NCBI RefSeq assembly: GCF_900115685.1 | Contig: NZ_FOXJ01000003.1 | Coordinates: 124,001 to 188,000, forward strand | Direction of reading: 5' to 3' | Source of the DNA: Variovorax sp. 770b2 | GTDB taxonomy: Bacteria; Pseudomonadota; Gammaproteobacteria; Burkholderiales; Burkholderiaceae_C | Length of the DNA stretch: 64,000 bases | Shown here: in pieces, positions 17,446-26,181 of the stretch | Position numbering within the stretch: position 1 is the stretch's first letter | How the letters are laid out: each line of letters starts with the position of its first letter | Made by a program: the position numbers and the translations under genes | The notes under the pieces: model-generated | The model's database searches: none | What the model saw: the letters and a program-made list of their open reading frames with translations, nothing else | Told to the model about the DNA's origin: nothing

Positions 17446-18341
17446 TCAGTTGTCTCGGTCTTTGTCGTCGTTTCAGGAAAGCCGTAGAGCAGCGCCGGGT
17501 TGTCGACGAGCACGCGATGGCGCGTGGCCGCGTCGGGCACCCACTGGCCCAGCAGGTCGAACAGCGCGGCGTCGTCGGGCTTGACGGCGGGCTCGGTCGG
17601 GTGCGGCCAGTCGCTGCCCCACACCACGCGCTCGGGGGCCTGGCGGACCCAGGCCCTGGCGATGGCGGTCGTGTCGGCGTAGCCGCCCGCGGCGCCCACC
17701 CTCGAGTCGAGGTAAGGGCCGGAGAGCTTGATCCATGTGCGGCCGTCGTCGCGCAGCCGGCTCACCACATCGAACGCGGGGTGCGAGAGCGCATCGGGCA
17801 GCGGCAGGCGCGCGAGGTGGTCGAAGACGATGGTGCATGGCAGGCGGGCGAGCAGGTCGGCGTGCGCGGCGATCTGGCCGGCGCTCCAGTGCAGTTGCAC
17901 ATGCCAGCCGAGCGCATGCACGCGCTGCGCGAGCGGCTCGACCATGGAGAAATCGGTGGCTGCATTGGCCGGCGTGTAGAGCGTGAAGCGGATGCCGCGA
18001 ATGCCGCCCGCGTGCAGGCGCGCGAGTTCGGCATCGCTCACGTCAGGGTGGACCACCGCGACACCGCGCGTGCGCGCGGGGCCGAGCGCGCGGATGGCAT
18101 CGAGCGTCACGCTGTTGTCGGTGCCGTGCACGCGCGGCTGCACGACGACCGTGCGTTGCGTGCCGATGCGTTGCTGCAGCAGGCGGTAGTCGCTGGCGGT
18201 GGCCTTGTCGACCATCGCATCGGGCGAGCCATGCAGCGCGAAGCGGCCGTCGTAGATGTGCATGTGCGCATCGCACGCGCCCGCCGGCGCCGCGCTGGCG
18301 GGTCGGCGCGAGCCGCTGCTGTTGGGGTAGCTGACGTCCAT
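17442..18341 (-). CDS. Amidohydrolase 2-family hydrolase
   Basis: A 299-residue TIM-barrel hydrolase. The first metal motif is CDAHMHIYDGRF near residue 23; HVQLHWSAGQ, IVFDHLARLPLP and VVWGSDWPHP follow, with the conserved late aspartate. It is related to 2-pyrone-4,6-dicarboxylate lactonase and other lactonases of aromatic acid breakdown. The start is seven bases downstream of the CoA-transferase stop, and its own stop overlaps the next Bug gene, so it is embedded in the operon. A ring-opening or lactone-hydrolysis step ahead of CoA activation fits the neighbourhood, but the substrate is unknown. Confidence 0.75.
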   Translation of the reverse strand: MDVSYPNSSGSRRPASAAPAGACDAHMHIYDGRFALHGSPDAMVDKATASDYRLLQQRIGTQRTVVVQPRVHGTDNSVTLDAIRALGPARTRGVAVVHPDVSDAELARLHAGGIRGIRFTLYTPANAATDFSMVEPLAQRVHALGWHVQLHWSAGQIAAHADLLARLPCTIVFDHLARLPLPDALSHPAFDVVSRLRDDGRTWIKLSGPYLDSRVGAAGGYADTTAIARAWVRQAPERVVWGSDWPHPTEPAVKPDDAALFDLLGQWVPDAATRHRVLVDNPALLYGFPETTTKTETTE

Positions 18342-18348
18342 GCGTGTT

Positions 18349-19545
18349 TCAGTCCGCCGCGTTCGCGGCCTTCAGCACCTTGCCCGTGTGCTGCCCCAGC
18401 GTCGGTGCGGCAAAGGGCTCGGGGCCCGGCGTGCGGCCGAACTTCACGGCGCGCGTGAAGCCCCGGTACGCGCCGAGCGTGGGATGCGCGAAGTTCGCGA
18501 CCATGTCCTCGGCCAGCACCTGCGCGTTGTCGAACATGTCCTCGACCGTGCGGGCCGCCGCGCAGGGCACGTCCTCGCCGAAGAGCTCTTCCCATTCGAG
18601 TGCGGTGCGCGAAGCCAGCGCCTCGCGCAGGCGCGGAACGATCTCGGCGAAATGCTGCGCGCGCTTGCGCACCGAGTCGTAGCGCTCGTCGGCCGCGAGT
18701 TCGGGCAGGCCCACCTTGGCGCACAGCGCCTGCCAGAAGTGCGGCGTGTTGGCCGAGATGTAGAGGTGGCCTTCGCGCGTCGGGTGCAGGCCGGTGATGC
18801 CGCCCGAGCGCATGTCGCGCCCCACGTCCTTCGGCTCGCCCTCGGCCCACACCATGCGCGCCGATTGCATCGTGAGCGCCGAGCGCAAGAGCGACACGCC
18901 GACGAACTGGCCCTCCCCGCTCTTCTCGCGTTCGTACAACGCCGAGGCCACGCCCGCGGCCACCAGTGCGGCCGCGTAGTAATCGACCACCGAGCCGTAG
19001 ATGATCTCGGGCGGCTCGCCGCGCTTGCCCTGCAGCGCGCACATGCCGGTCATGCTCTGCAGCACCTGGTCGTAGCCCGCCTTCTCGCGCAGCGGACCGG
19101 TCTCGCCATAGCCCGTGAGGCTGCAATAGACCAGGCGCGGATTGATTGCCTTCAACTGGTCGTACGCAATGCCCAGCCGCGGCGGCACGCTGGGGCGGAA
19201 GTTGTGCACCAGCACGTCAGCCGTGCGCACCAGCGCCATCAGCGCGGCCAGGTCGTCTGCATTCTTCAGGTCGAGCACCACGCCCAGCTTGCTGCGGTTC
19301 ACGCCGATGAAGGCGCGGCTCTCGGCTTCGAGCGTAGAGGGGTACTTGCGCAGGTTGTCGCCCGTGGGCGGTTCGATCTTGATGACCTCGGCGCCCTGGT
19401 CGGCCAGCAGCGAACAGCCGTAGGGGCCCGCGATGTAGGCGCTCAGGTCGAGCACGCGCAGGCCGCTCAACGGCCCCGCGGGGCCGGTGCGCGCGGGCAG
19501 GCGTGTGTCGTCGTGCGGGGCGGCGTGCGGGGCGTCCTGGCTCAT
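18349..19545 (-). CDS. CaiB/BaiF-family (class III) CoA-transferase
   Basis: A 398-residue CoA-transferase of family III, moving CoA between carboxylic acids in the cytoplasm. The N-terminal core is clear: GLRVLDLSAYIAGPYGCSLL, GAEVIKIEPPTGDNLRK and the GVNRSKLGVVLDLKN stretch. The aspartate that family members use to form the acyl anhydride lies in GSVVDYYAA. ATG 19545 is chosen; TTG at 19563 would add six residues. It lies between a Bug gene and the amidohydrolase. With the CitE-like lyase of the same operon it suggests an acid activated by CoA transfer and then cleaved. Confidence 0.85.
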   Translation of the reverse strand: MSQDAPHAAPHDDTRLPARTGPAGPLSGLRVLDLSAYIAGPYGCSLLADQGAEVIKIEPPTGDNLRKYPSTLEAESRAFIGVNRSKLGVVLDLKNADDLAALMALVRTADVLVHNFRPSVPPRLGIAYDQLKAINPRLVYCSLTGYGETGPLREKAGYDQVLQSMTGMCALQGKRGEPPEIIYGSVVDYYAAALVAAGVASALYEREKSGEGQFVGVSLLRSALTMQSARMVWAEGEPKDVGRDMRSGGITGLHPTREGHLYISANTPHFWQALCAKVGLPELAADERYDSVRKRAQHFAEIVPRLREALASRTALEWEELFGEDVPCAAARTVEDMFDNAQVLAEDMVANFAHPTLGAYRGFTRAVKFGRTPGPEPFAAPTLGQHTGKVLKAANAAD

Positions 19546-19566
19546 GGATCTTTCTTTCTTCAATGC

Positions 19567-20556
19567 TCAGTCGGCGGTGATGTTCTGCTGTTTGGCCAGC
19601 TTCTTCCAGCGCTCGACGTCCTCGGCGATGACGGTGCCGAACTGCGCTGGCGAGAGCGGCGTGGCGATGGCGCCTTCGCGCAGGAAGTTGGCGGTGATCT
19701 CGGGCTTGGCGATGATCTTGTTCACGGCGCCGTTGAGCCTGGCCACCACATCGGGCGGCGTGCCCACGGGCGCGAGCAGGCCCCACCAGAGTTCGAATTC
19801 ATAGCCGGGCACCGCTGTGGAAATCGGCGTGAGGTCGGGCGCGATCGGGCTGGGCTTCAGGCTCGTGATGCCCACCGCGCGCAGCTTGCCGGCGCGCACC
19901 ATCGGCAGCAGCGACGGCCCGCTGGAGATCAGGAGCTGCGTCTGGTTGCCGATCAGGTCGGTCACGGCCGGGCCCATGCCCTTGTAGGGGATGTGCGCGA
20001 TCTGCAGGTCGCCCACCTTGGCCTTGAGCAGTTCGGTGCCGAACTGGTTGACGCTGCCCGAACCGGACGACGCGTAGTTGTACTGCCCCGGCTTGGCCTT
20101 GATGGCCGCGATGAGTTCGGCCGGCGTCTTCGCGGGGAACTCGTTGTTCACCGCGACGATGAAGGGCCCCTTGGCGAACATGGCGATGGGCGCGAGGCCC
20201 TTGACCGGATCGAACGGCAGCCTGGACTGCACGGCCGCGTTGGTCGTCATGCTCGAAGACACGGCCACGAGCGTGTAGCCATCGGGCGCGGCTTTGGCGA
20301 CCTGCCCGGTGCCGGTGTTGCCGCTCGCGCCGGGGCGGTTGTCGATGATGACCGGCTGCTTCAATTCATCGCCCAGTTCCTTGGCCACCTGGCGCGCGAA
20401 GGTGTCGTTGGAGCCGCCCGCCGGATAGGGCACGACGATGGTGATGGTCTTGGTCGGGTACGCGGTCTGCGCGAATGCGCTGCCGCTCAACAGGCAGCCA
20501 CCCGCGGCAGCAGCCACGGCGAGCGTGCGAAGGCGAAATGACGGGGAAAACTTCAT
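19567..20556 (-). CDS. Bug/TctC-family solute-binding protein
   Basis: A 329-residue periplasmic binding protein with a signal peptide ending near GSAFAQ and the family start AYPTKTITIVVPYPAGGSND. Later landmarks are VIIDNRPGASGNTG, ASSGSGSVNQFGTELL and LWWGLLAPVGTPPDV. It is the second gene of the minus-strand operon, between the CitE-like lyase and the CoA-transferase. No membrane components of a tripartite transporter are present. It differs clearly in sequence from the Bug protein at 16483-17445, so the operon carries two non-redundant binding proteins. Confidence 0.85.
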   Translation of the reverse strand: MKFSPSFRLRTLAVAAAAGGCLLSGSAFAQTAYPTKTITIVVPYPAGGSNDTFARQVAKELGDELKQPVIIDNRPGASGNTGTGQVAKAAPDGYTLVAVSSSMTTNAAVQSRLPFDPVKGLAPIAMFAKGPFIVAVNNEFPAKTPAELIAAIKAKPGQYNYASSGSGSVNQFGTELLKAKVGDLQIAHIPYKGMGPAVTDLIGNQTQLLISSGPSLLPMVRAGKLRAVGITSLKPSPIAPDLTPISTAVPGYEFELWWGLLAPVGTPPDVVARLNGAVNKIIAKPEITANFLREGAIATPLSPAQFGTVIAEDVERWKKLAKQQNITAD

Positions 20557-20605
20557 TTGTCTTGTCTCCTGATTTTTTTGAATAGAGCGGAAGGAAGCGA
20601 AAAAC

Positions 20606-21475
20606 TCAGCCCGGCAGCAGGCCCAGGCTGCGCGCGCTCGCGACGATGGCGCGTGCGCGAATCACGAAAGGGATGTCGATCATTTTTCCGTCCACCACGT
20701 AGGCGCCCACGCCCTTGGCATCGGCGTCGCGCGCGGCTTCGACCACCTTGCAGGCGTGCGCGATCTCTTCATCTGTCGGGCGGAACACCTCGTTGGCGAT
20801 TGCGATCTGGCTCGGGTGGATGCAGGTCTTGCCGAGGAACCCAAGGTTGCGCGACAGCATGGCCTCGGCGCGGAATCCTTCGGCATCGCGGATGTCCGCG
20901 AACGCGCCGTCGTAGGCATAGACACCCGCCTCGCCTGCGGCGATGCGCATCGCGAACATCGCCTGCTGGATCGCGGCCGGCTCGCGGCGCGCGATGCCCA
21001 GCGGCTCGAACAGATCACCGAGCCCCAGCTGCAGCCCCGCCACGCGCGGATGCGCCAGCGCAAGCTGCGCTGCAGTGCGCAAGGCCGAGGGCGCCTCGAT
21101 GTTCAGCAGCAGGCCGATGGGCGCGCGCACGCCGTTGGCCTGCTCGGCACGCTCGATGGCCTGGACCGCGGCGCGCACATGCGCCGGGCTCTCGGGCTTG
21201 GGAATGTTGATGAGGTGCACGCCGGGCTGGGCGATCGCCGCAATGTCGTCCGCGAAGTGCGGCGTGTCCATCGCGTTGACGCGCACGATCACGGTCTTGC
21301 CCGATGCGGCCGGCTCGCCGCTCTGCAGCAGTTGCCGCACGGCATCGCGCGCCTCGCCCTTGCGCGGCTCGGACACCGCATCCTCCAGGTCGAAACACAC
21401 GCCATCGGCCGCGCCGCTCAAGGCCTTGGCGAACAACTCGGGGCGGGTTCCGGGAACGAACAGTTTGCTTCTCAT
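20606..21475 (-). CDS. HpcH/HpaI-family CoA-ester lyase (CitE-like)
   Basis: A 289-residue protein of the CitE/malyl-CoA lyase group, which cleaves or condenses 3-hydroxyacyl-CoA thioesters. Motifs: MRSKLFVPGTRPELF at the start, GVCFDLEDAVSEPRKGEAR with the metal-binding acidic residues, VIVRVNAMDTP, and GLQLGLGDLFEPLG. The C-terminal GKTCIHPSQIAIANEVF is typical. ATG 21475 is selected. It is the promoter-proximal gene of the operon and is divergent from a LysR gene 77 bp away, with a perfect palindrome between them. The acyl-CoA substrate is unknown. Confidence 0.85.
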   Translation of the reverse strand: MRSKLFVPGTRPELFAKALSGAADGVCFDLEDAVSEPRKGEARDAVRQLLQSGEPAASGKTVIVRVNAMDTPHFADDIAAIAQPGVHLINIPKPESPAHVRAAVQAIERAEQANGVRAPIGLLLNIEAPSALRTAAQLALAHPRVAGLQLGLGDLFEPLGIARREPAAIQQAMFAMRIAAGEAGVYAYDGAFADIRDAEGFRAEAMLSRNLGFLGKTCIHPSQIAIANEVFRPTDEEIAHACKVVEAARDADAKGVGAYVVDGKMIDIPFVIRARAIVASARSLGLLPG

Positions 21476-21519
21476 GCAGCGCAGTGTGCGCAGCGCATGA
21501 GCAAAGAAAAACACATGGC

Positions 21520-21540
21520 TTCTATGATCAGATCATAGAA
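21520..21540. promoter_or_regulatory. Perfect 21-bp palindrome, likely LysR operator
   Basis: Arms TTCTATGATC (21520-21529) and GATCATAGAA (21531-21540) are perfect reverse complements around one base. The site ends 12 bp before the LysR ATG at 21553 and starts 44 bp upstream of the CoA-ester lyase ATG at 21475. That is where a divergent LysR protein would repress itself and activate the catabolic operon. It is one of the few AT-rich segments here. Confidence 0.6.
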
Positions 21541-21552
21541 AATCTATCTTTC

Positions 21553-22443
21553 ATGGAAACAGCCTACCTGCAAAGCTTTCTTCTGGTGGTGGAGTCGGGG
21601 TCGATGTCGGAGGCCGCGCGGCGGCTCGACCTGACCCCCGCCGCCGTGGCCCAGCAAATACGCACGCTGGAGCGCGAACTCAACGCGCCGCTGCTCGCCC
21701 GCGCAGGCCGCACGGTGCAGCCGACCGAGGCGGGGCACCTGCTGGTGCAGCGTGCGCGCAACCTGCTGCGCGAGGTGGGCGACATCAAGACGCTGCTCAA
21801 CAGCGAGGCGGCCGGCGGCGAGCTGCTCATCGGCACCATCAACACGGCCATCCACAGCCTGCTGCCAGACATCCTCGCGCGCTTCGTGAAGACGCATCCC
21901 GGCGTGAAGGTGTTCCTGCAATCGGGCACGACGGCCACGCTCTACAAGGCGGTGCAGCAAGGCGAACTCGATGCGGCCGTGTGCCTCTATCCACCCTACG
22001 TGCTCGCCAAGACCTTCGACTGGTCGCTGCTGCGGGAAGAACCGCTCGTGCTGCTGGCGCCCAGCCGCCTCGCCAGACGCGATCCGCACGAGCTGCTGCG
22101 AACCTCGCCGCTCATCCGCTACGACCGGGCGCTGGGCGGCGGCAAGCAGGCCGACCGCTACCTGCGCGCCGCGGGCATCGTGCCGCAGGAGCGCTTCGAG
22201 CTCAGCTCGCTGCTGGCGATCGCGATGATGGTCGATCGCGGGCTGGGCGTTTCGCTGGTGCCCGACATCGCATCGCCGCTGCTCGAAGGCCAGCGCGTGG
22301 CGAAGATCCCGCTGCCGATGCCGTCGGACCCGCGGCGCTTCGGCGTCCTGTGGCTGCGGGCGTCGCCTCGGCAGCGGTTGATCCGGGGGTTCGTCGACAG
22401 CGCGGAGGTGGTGGTCGCGGGCAAGCGGTCACGGCCTCACTGA
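21553..22443 (+). CDS. LysR-family regulator of the CoA-lyase operon
   Basis: A 296-residue LysR protein with helix-turn-helix in residues about 2-60 (TAYLQSFLLVVESGSMSEAA, RLDLTPAAVAQQIRTLE) and a C-terminal effector domain including LLIGTINTAIHSLLPDIL. ATG 21553 is the family start, although no strong ribosome site precedes it; weak translation would fit an autoregulated gene. It is divergent from the CitE-Bug-CaiB-amidohydrolase-Bug operon and almost certainly controls it through the palindrome at 21520. The inducer is probably an organic acid or CoA-ester intermediate. Confidence 0.85.
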   Translation: METAYLQSFLLVVESGSMSEAARRLDLTPAAVAQQIRTLERELNAPLLARAGRTVQPTEAGHLLVQRARNLLREVGDIKTLLNSEAAGGELLIGTINTAIHSLLPDILARFVKTHPGVKVFLQSGTTATLYKAVQQGELDAAVCLYPPYVLAKTFDWSLLREEPLVLLAPSRLARRDPHELLRTSPLIRYDRALGGGKQADRYLRAAGIVPQERFELSSLLAIAMMVDRGLGVSLVPDIASPLLEGQRVAKIPLPMPSDPRRFGVLWLRASPRQRLIRGFVDSAEVVVAGKRSRPH

Positions 22444-22447
22444 CCTT

Positions 22448-22822
22448 TTACTGGCAGACCAGCTCGGTCTTCGATACGGCGCAGAGCCGCGTCACCTCGG
22501 CCTTGGACAGGAACTCCGTCCTCAGGCTGTTGAGCATCAGCACCGCGGGATAGAGACGCGCATCCTGTGGATTCGCGCGATAAGCCTTCTGCAGCAGCTG
22601 CTGGCCCACCTTGCCGCAGTGCTTGCGCTGCATGCGGTTGACTTCCTTGTCGTGCGCGGAGCCGTCTCCGTTGAATTCGCCCGCGAAGTGAAAGCACATC
22701 TCGGTGTCGGAGACGGCCTTCTGAAGGGCTTGCTCATCCTTCGAAAACTTCGCGGGCCCGGCAGCGAACGACAGCGAGGCCGACAGCAGCGCGGCGCCTG
22801 CGGCGATGAGCATCAGCTTCAT
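22448..22822 (-). CDS. Small secreted hypothetical protein
   Basis: A 124-residue protein with a clear signal peptide (MKLMLIAAGAALLSASLSFAAG) and a mature part of about 100 residues that I do not recognise. Four cysteines remain after cleavage (EMCFHFAG, RKHCGKVG, RLCAVS and the C-terminal VCQ), so disulfides are likely. GGAGG precedes the ATG at 22822 with good spacing. It lies downstream of the BMP lipoprotein gene on the same strand but is separated from it by a terminator, so it is probably transcribed separately. It converges on the LysR gene with a four-base gap. Confidence 0.65.
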   Translation of the reverse strand: MKLMLIAAGAALLSASLSFAAGPAKFSKDEQALQKAVSDTEMCFHFAGEFNGDGSAHDKEVNRMQRKHCGKVGQQLLQKAYRANPQDARLYPAVLMLNSLRTEFLSKAEVTRLCAVSKTELVCQ

Positions 22823-22844
22823 GGTGCGAATCCCTCCTGGAATG

Positions 22845-22873
22845 AAAAAAGGGCCGCCCTGGGCGACCCTTTT
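22845..22873 (-). terminator. Rho-independent terminator of the nucleoside ABC operon
   Basis: Read on the minus strand, AAAAGGGTCGCCC pairs with GGGCGGCCCTTTT around AGG, with one T-G wobble, and the right arm ends in a run of six T. It lies 21 bases after the BMP stop at 22894. It sits close upstream of the ribosome site of the small secreted protein, so partial read-through could feed that gene. Confidence 0.75.
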
Positions 22874-22893
22874 CGTTTGCATCGCCGGGGCGA

Positions 22894-24066
22894 TTACTTC
22901 TTGTCGCCGCCCGGCACCTTGCCTTCCACGCCCTTGACGTAGAAGTTGATGCCCGTCAGAAACTTGTCGTCGGCCACCGCGTCCTTGGCGACCACTTCCT
23001 TGCCGTCCTGGCCGAGGATCGGGCCCTTCCAGATCACGAAGCTGCCGTCCTTCAGGCCCTTCTTCACTTCCTCGACCTTGGCCTTGGTTTCGGCCGGCAC
23101 GTCCTCGGCGATCGAGACGAGGTCGATGGCGCCTTCCTTCACGCCCCACCAGGCCTGGCCGGTGGCCCACTTGCCGTCCAGCGCGTCCTGCGTGGCCTTG
23201 ATGTAGTACGGCGCCCAGTTGATGGTGGCCGAGCCCAGGTGGGCCTTGGGGCCGTAGGCGGTCATGTCCGAATCCCAGCCGAAGGCGCGCTTGCCTTTTT
23301 CCTGCGCGGTCTTGAGCACGGCGGGCGAGTCGGTGTTCTGGAACAGGATGTCGGCGCCGCCGTTGATGAGGGCCGTGGCCGCTTCGGTTTCCTTGGGCGG
23401 GCTGAACCATTCGTTGACCCACACGACCTTGGTGGTGATCTTCGGGTTGACCGACTGCGCACCCAGCGTGAAGCTGTTGATGTTGCGCAGCACTTCGGGA
23501 ATCGGCACCGAGCCGACCACGCCCAGCGTGTTGCTCTTGGTCATGGCCCCGGCGATGACGCCGGCCATGTACGCGCCTTCGTAGGTGCGGCTGTCGTAGG
23601 TGCGCATGTTGTCGGCGGTCTTGTAGCCGGTGGCATGCTCGAACTTCACGTCCTTGCTGTCGGTGGCGACCTTGAGCATGGGTTCCATGTAGCCGAAGGT
23701 GGTGCCGAAGATCAGCTTGTTGCCCTGGCCGACCATGTCGCGGAACACGCGCTCGGCGTCGGCGCCTTCGGGCACGCTTTCCACGAAGGTGGTCTTGATC
23801 TTGTCGCCGAATTCCTTCTCCAGCGCCTTGCGGCCGTTGTCGTGCGCGAAGGTCCAGCCGCCGTCGCCCACCGGCCCGATGTATGCGAATGCGATGTTGA
23901 GCGGCGCAGCCGGGGCCGGCGCGGCTGCAGCGGGTGCCGGGGCGGGCGCGGGGGCCGCGGCCGGTGCTGCCGCTTCTTCTTTCTTGCCGCAGCCGATCAG
24001 GGCTGCCGAAGCGACCGCCGTGAGGGCGGCCAGCTTGAGCAGGGAGCGCTTGTTCAGATCATTCAT
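22894..24066 (-). CDS. BMP-family substrate-binding lipoprotein of a nucleoside ABC transporter
   Basis: A 390-residue lipoprotein. The signal ends in LIGCGKKEE, a good lipobox, followed by an Ala-Pro linker and a BMP/Med domain: NIAFAYIGPVGDGGWTFAHD, TYEGAYMAGVIAGAMTKSNT, NINSFTLGAQSVNP and GWDSDMTAYGPKAHLG. The family binds purine nucleosides or related compounds outside the membrane. It is the last gene of a minus-strand set with two permeases and an ATPase, and the terminator at 22845 closes the unit. The neighbourhood (AzgA-type permease, xanthine dehydrogenase) supports a purine ligand. Confidence 0.9.
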   Translation of the reverse strand: MNDLNKRSLLKLAALTAVASAALIGCGKKEEAAAPAAAPAPAPAPAAAAPAPAAPLNIAFAYIGPVGDGGWTFAHDNGRKALEKEFGDKIKTTFVESVPEGADAERVFRDMVGQGNKLIFGTTFGYMEPMLKVATDSKDVKFEHATGYKTADNMRTYDSRTYEGAYMAGVIAGAMTKSNTLGVVGSVPIPEVLRNINSFTLGAQSVNPKITTKVVWVNEWFSPPKETEAATALINGGADILFQNTDSPAVLKTAQEKGKRAFGWDSDMTAYGPKAHLGSATINWAPYYIKATQDALDGKWATGQAWWGVKEGAIDLVSIAEDVPAETKAKVEEVKKGLKDGSFVIWKGPILGQDGKEVVAKDAVADDKFLTGINFYVKGVEGKVPGGDKK

Positions 24067-24116
24067 TGTCGGAAATCCTCAAAAAGGACGGGTTGGCGGG
24101 AAAACGAAAAACGCGA

Positions 24117-25037
24117 TTATGAGCCGGGGTAGAACGGTTTCCCTATGGAAGCCGGCATGTTGATGCGGATGAAGGCCGGGTTGCGCGAGATCAGCGCCAG
24201 CACCACAATGGGCGCGATGTACTGCAGCATGCTGAGGAACTGGGGCGGCACGTCGACCCCGCTGCTCTGCAGGTGAAAGCCCAGCATCGTGACGCCGCCG
24301 AAGAGGTAGGCGCCCAGCAGCACGCGAATCGGCCGCCAGGTGGCGAAGGTGGTGAGCGCCAGCGCGATCCAGCCGCGGCCCGCGACCATGCCTTCGACCC
24401 ACAGGGGCGTGTAGACGGTCGAGAGGTAGGCGCCCGCCAGCCCGCAGAGCGCGCCGCCCGCGACGACCGCCATGAAGCGGATGCGCCGCACCGGGTAGCC
24501 CAGCGCATGCGCCGACTCGGGCGATTCGCCGACCGAGCGCAGCACGAGGCCGGCGCGCGTGCGGTACAGGAACCAGATGAGCCCGAAGGTCAGCACCACC
24601 GCGAAATACACCATCGGGTGATGGCGAAAGAGGGCGGGGCCGGCGAGCGGAATGTCGGCCAGCACCGGGATCGCATACGACACGCTCTCGGGCAGCTTGG
24701 CCTGCACGAAGTTGATGCCGGCGAAGGCCGAGAAGCCCACGCCGAACAGACTGAGCGCGAGCCCCGTCGCGTACTGGTTGGTGTTGAGCCAGATCACCAG
24801 CACGCCGAAGAAGGCCGCGAGCAAGGCGCCCGCCGCCATGCCCGCGAGGAAGCCGAGCCAGGGGTTGTGCGTGATGACCACCGTCGCGAAGCCGGCGATG
24901 GCGGCGCAGAGCATGATGCCTTCGGCGCCGAGGTTGACGATGCCGGCTTTCTCGTTGATCAAGAGGCCCAGTGCCGCGATGGCGAGCACGGTGCCGGCGC
25001 TCAGCGTGGAGCCGAGAAGGAGTGCGTAGCTGTCCAT
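24117..25037 (-). CDS. ABC transporter permease, NupQ/YufQ type
   Basis: A 306-residue inner-membrane protein with eight to ten hydrophobic segments, of the branched-chain-type permease fold used by nucleoside importers. Family strings: NEKAGIVNLGAEGIMLCAAI near residue 28, then the cytoplasmic loop VGESPESAHALGYPVRRIRFMAV, which contacts the ATPase. It begins one base after the stop of the larger permease gene, so the two are co-translated. It would form the membrane channel together with the 380-residue permease. Confidence 0.9.
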   Translation of the reverse strand: MDSYALLLGSTLSAGTVLAIAALGLLINEKAGIVNLGAEGIMLCAAIAGFATVVITHNPWLGFLAGMAAGALLAAFFGVLVIWLNTNQYATGLALSLFGVGFSAFAGINFVQAKLPESVSYAIPVLADIPLAGPALFRHHPMVYFAVVLTFGLIWFLYRTRAGLVLRSVGESPESAHALGYPVRRIRFMAVVAGGALCGLAGAYLSTVYTPLWVEGMVAGRGWIALALTTFATWRPIRVLLGAYLFGGVTMLGFHLQSSGVDVPPQFLSMLQYIAPIVVLALISRNPAFIRINMPASIGKPFYPGS

Positions 25038-25038
25038 G

Positions 25039-26181
25039 TCAGAGGGCTCCCTCGGTCGGCCGCGCCACTGGCGCGGTCAGCGGCGTGCTGGCTTGCAGCG
25101 AACTCGTCGTGAGAATGGCTTTGGCTGCCGCCTTGCGGCGGATGCGGTAGGCGATGAACGTGTCGCAGGCCAGCAGCGTGAAGAGCAGCAACCCCTGGAA
25201 CACGCCGGTCAGCGACTTGGGCAGCCCGAGGCGCGATTGCGCCAGCTCGCCGCCGATGTAGAACATGCTCATCAAGATGGCCGAGAACACCATGCCCACC
25301 GGATGCAACCGCCCCACGAAGGCCACGATGATGGCCGCGAAGCCGTAGCCGGCCGGCACGTAAGGCGTGAGCTGGCCGAGCGGCCCGGCGACTTCGAGCG
25401 CACCGGCCAGGCCCGCCGCGCCGCCCGAGGTGAGCAGCGCGACCCACACCGCGCGCCGCGCCGAGAAGCCGGCATAGCGCGCCGCCGCCGGCGCGAGGCC
25501 GCCGACCTGCTGCGCGAAGCCCGCGCGCGTGCGGAACAAAAACACCCACAGCGCCCCCGCGCCCACCAGCGCAATGATCAGCCCGATGCTCACGCGCGAG
25601 CCCTTGAAGAGCCGCGGAATCTGCGTGACCGCCTCGAAGGTCTTGGACTGCGGGAAGTTGTAGCCGTTCGGGTCCTTCCATGGCCCGAACACCATGTAGC
25701 TCAGGAGCAGCGTGGCCACGTAGACCAGCATCAGGCTCACGAGGATTTCGTTGGCGTTGAACTTGTCGCGCAGGAACGCCACGATGCCCGCCCACACCAT
25801 GCCGCCGAGCGTGCCCGCCACGAGGATGGCCACGACGATCCACGAGCCCGTGTTCTTGTCGGCCAAGAGCGCCACGCCGCCCGCGACGATGGCGCCGAAC
25901 ACGAACTGACCCTCGGCGCCGATGTTCCACACGTTGGAGCGAAAGCACACCGCCAGGCCCAGCGCGATGATGAGCAGCGGCGTCGCCTTGATCATCAGTT
26001 CGCCGAGCGCGTAGCCGTTCTTGATGGGCTCGTAGAAGAACACCATGAGGCCCTTCACAGGGTCCTTGCCGAGCGCGGCGAAGAGGGCCACGCCGATCAG
26101 CACCGTGATGAGCAGCGCCAGGATCGGCGAGGCGAAGGTCCAGAAGCGCGAGAGCTCCGGGCGGGGTTCGAGCTTAAGCAT
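25039..26181 (-). CDS. ABC transporter permease, NupP/YufP type
   Basis: A 380-residue inner-membrane permease, the larger partner in BMP-type nucleoside importers. Recognisable parts are FRSNVWNIGAEGQFVFGAIVAG near residue 95 and the coupling loop SARRAVWVALLTSGGAAGLAG; about ten hydrophobic segments are visible. Its start overlaps the ATPase gene by eight bases (26174-26181), and its stop is one base from the next permease, so ATPase, NupP-type and NupQ-type proteins are translated as a unit. Together they should import purine nucleosides delivered by the BMP lipoprotein. Confidence 0.9.
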   Translation of the reverse strand: MLKLEPRPELSRFWTFASPILALLITVLIGVALFAALGKDPVKGLMVFFYEPIKNGYALGELMIKATPLLIIALGLAVCFRSNVWNIGAEGQFVFGAIVAGGVALLADKNTGSWIVVAILVAGTLGGMVWAGIVAFLRDKFNANEILVSLMLVYVATLLLSYMVFGPWKDPNGYNFPQSKTFEAVTQIPRLFKGSRVSIGLIIALVGAGALWVFLFRTRAGFAQQVGGLAPAAARYAGFSARRAVWVALLTSGGAAGLAGALEVAGPLGQLTPYVPAGYGFAAIIVAFVGRLHPVGMVFSAILMSMFYIGGELAQSRLGLPKSLTGVFQGLLLFTLLACDTFIAYRIRRKAAAKAILTTSSLQASTPLTAPVARPTEGAL

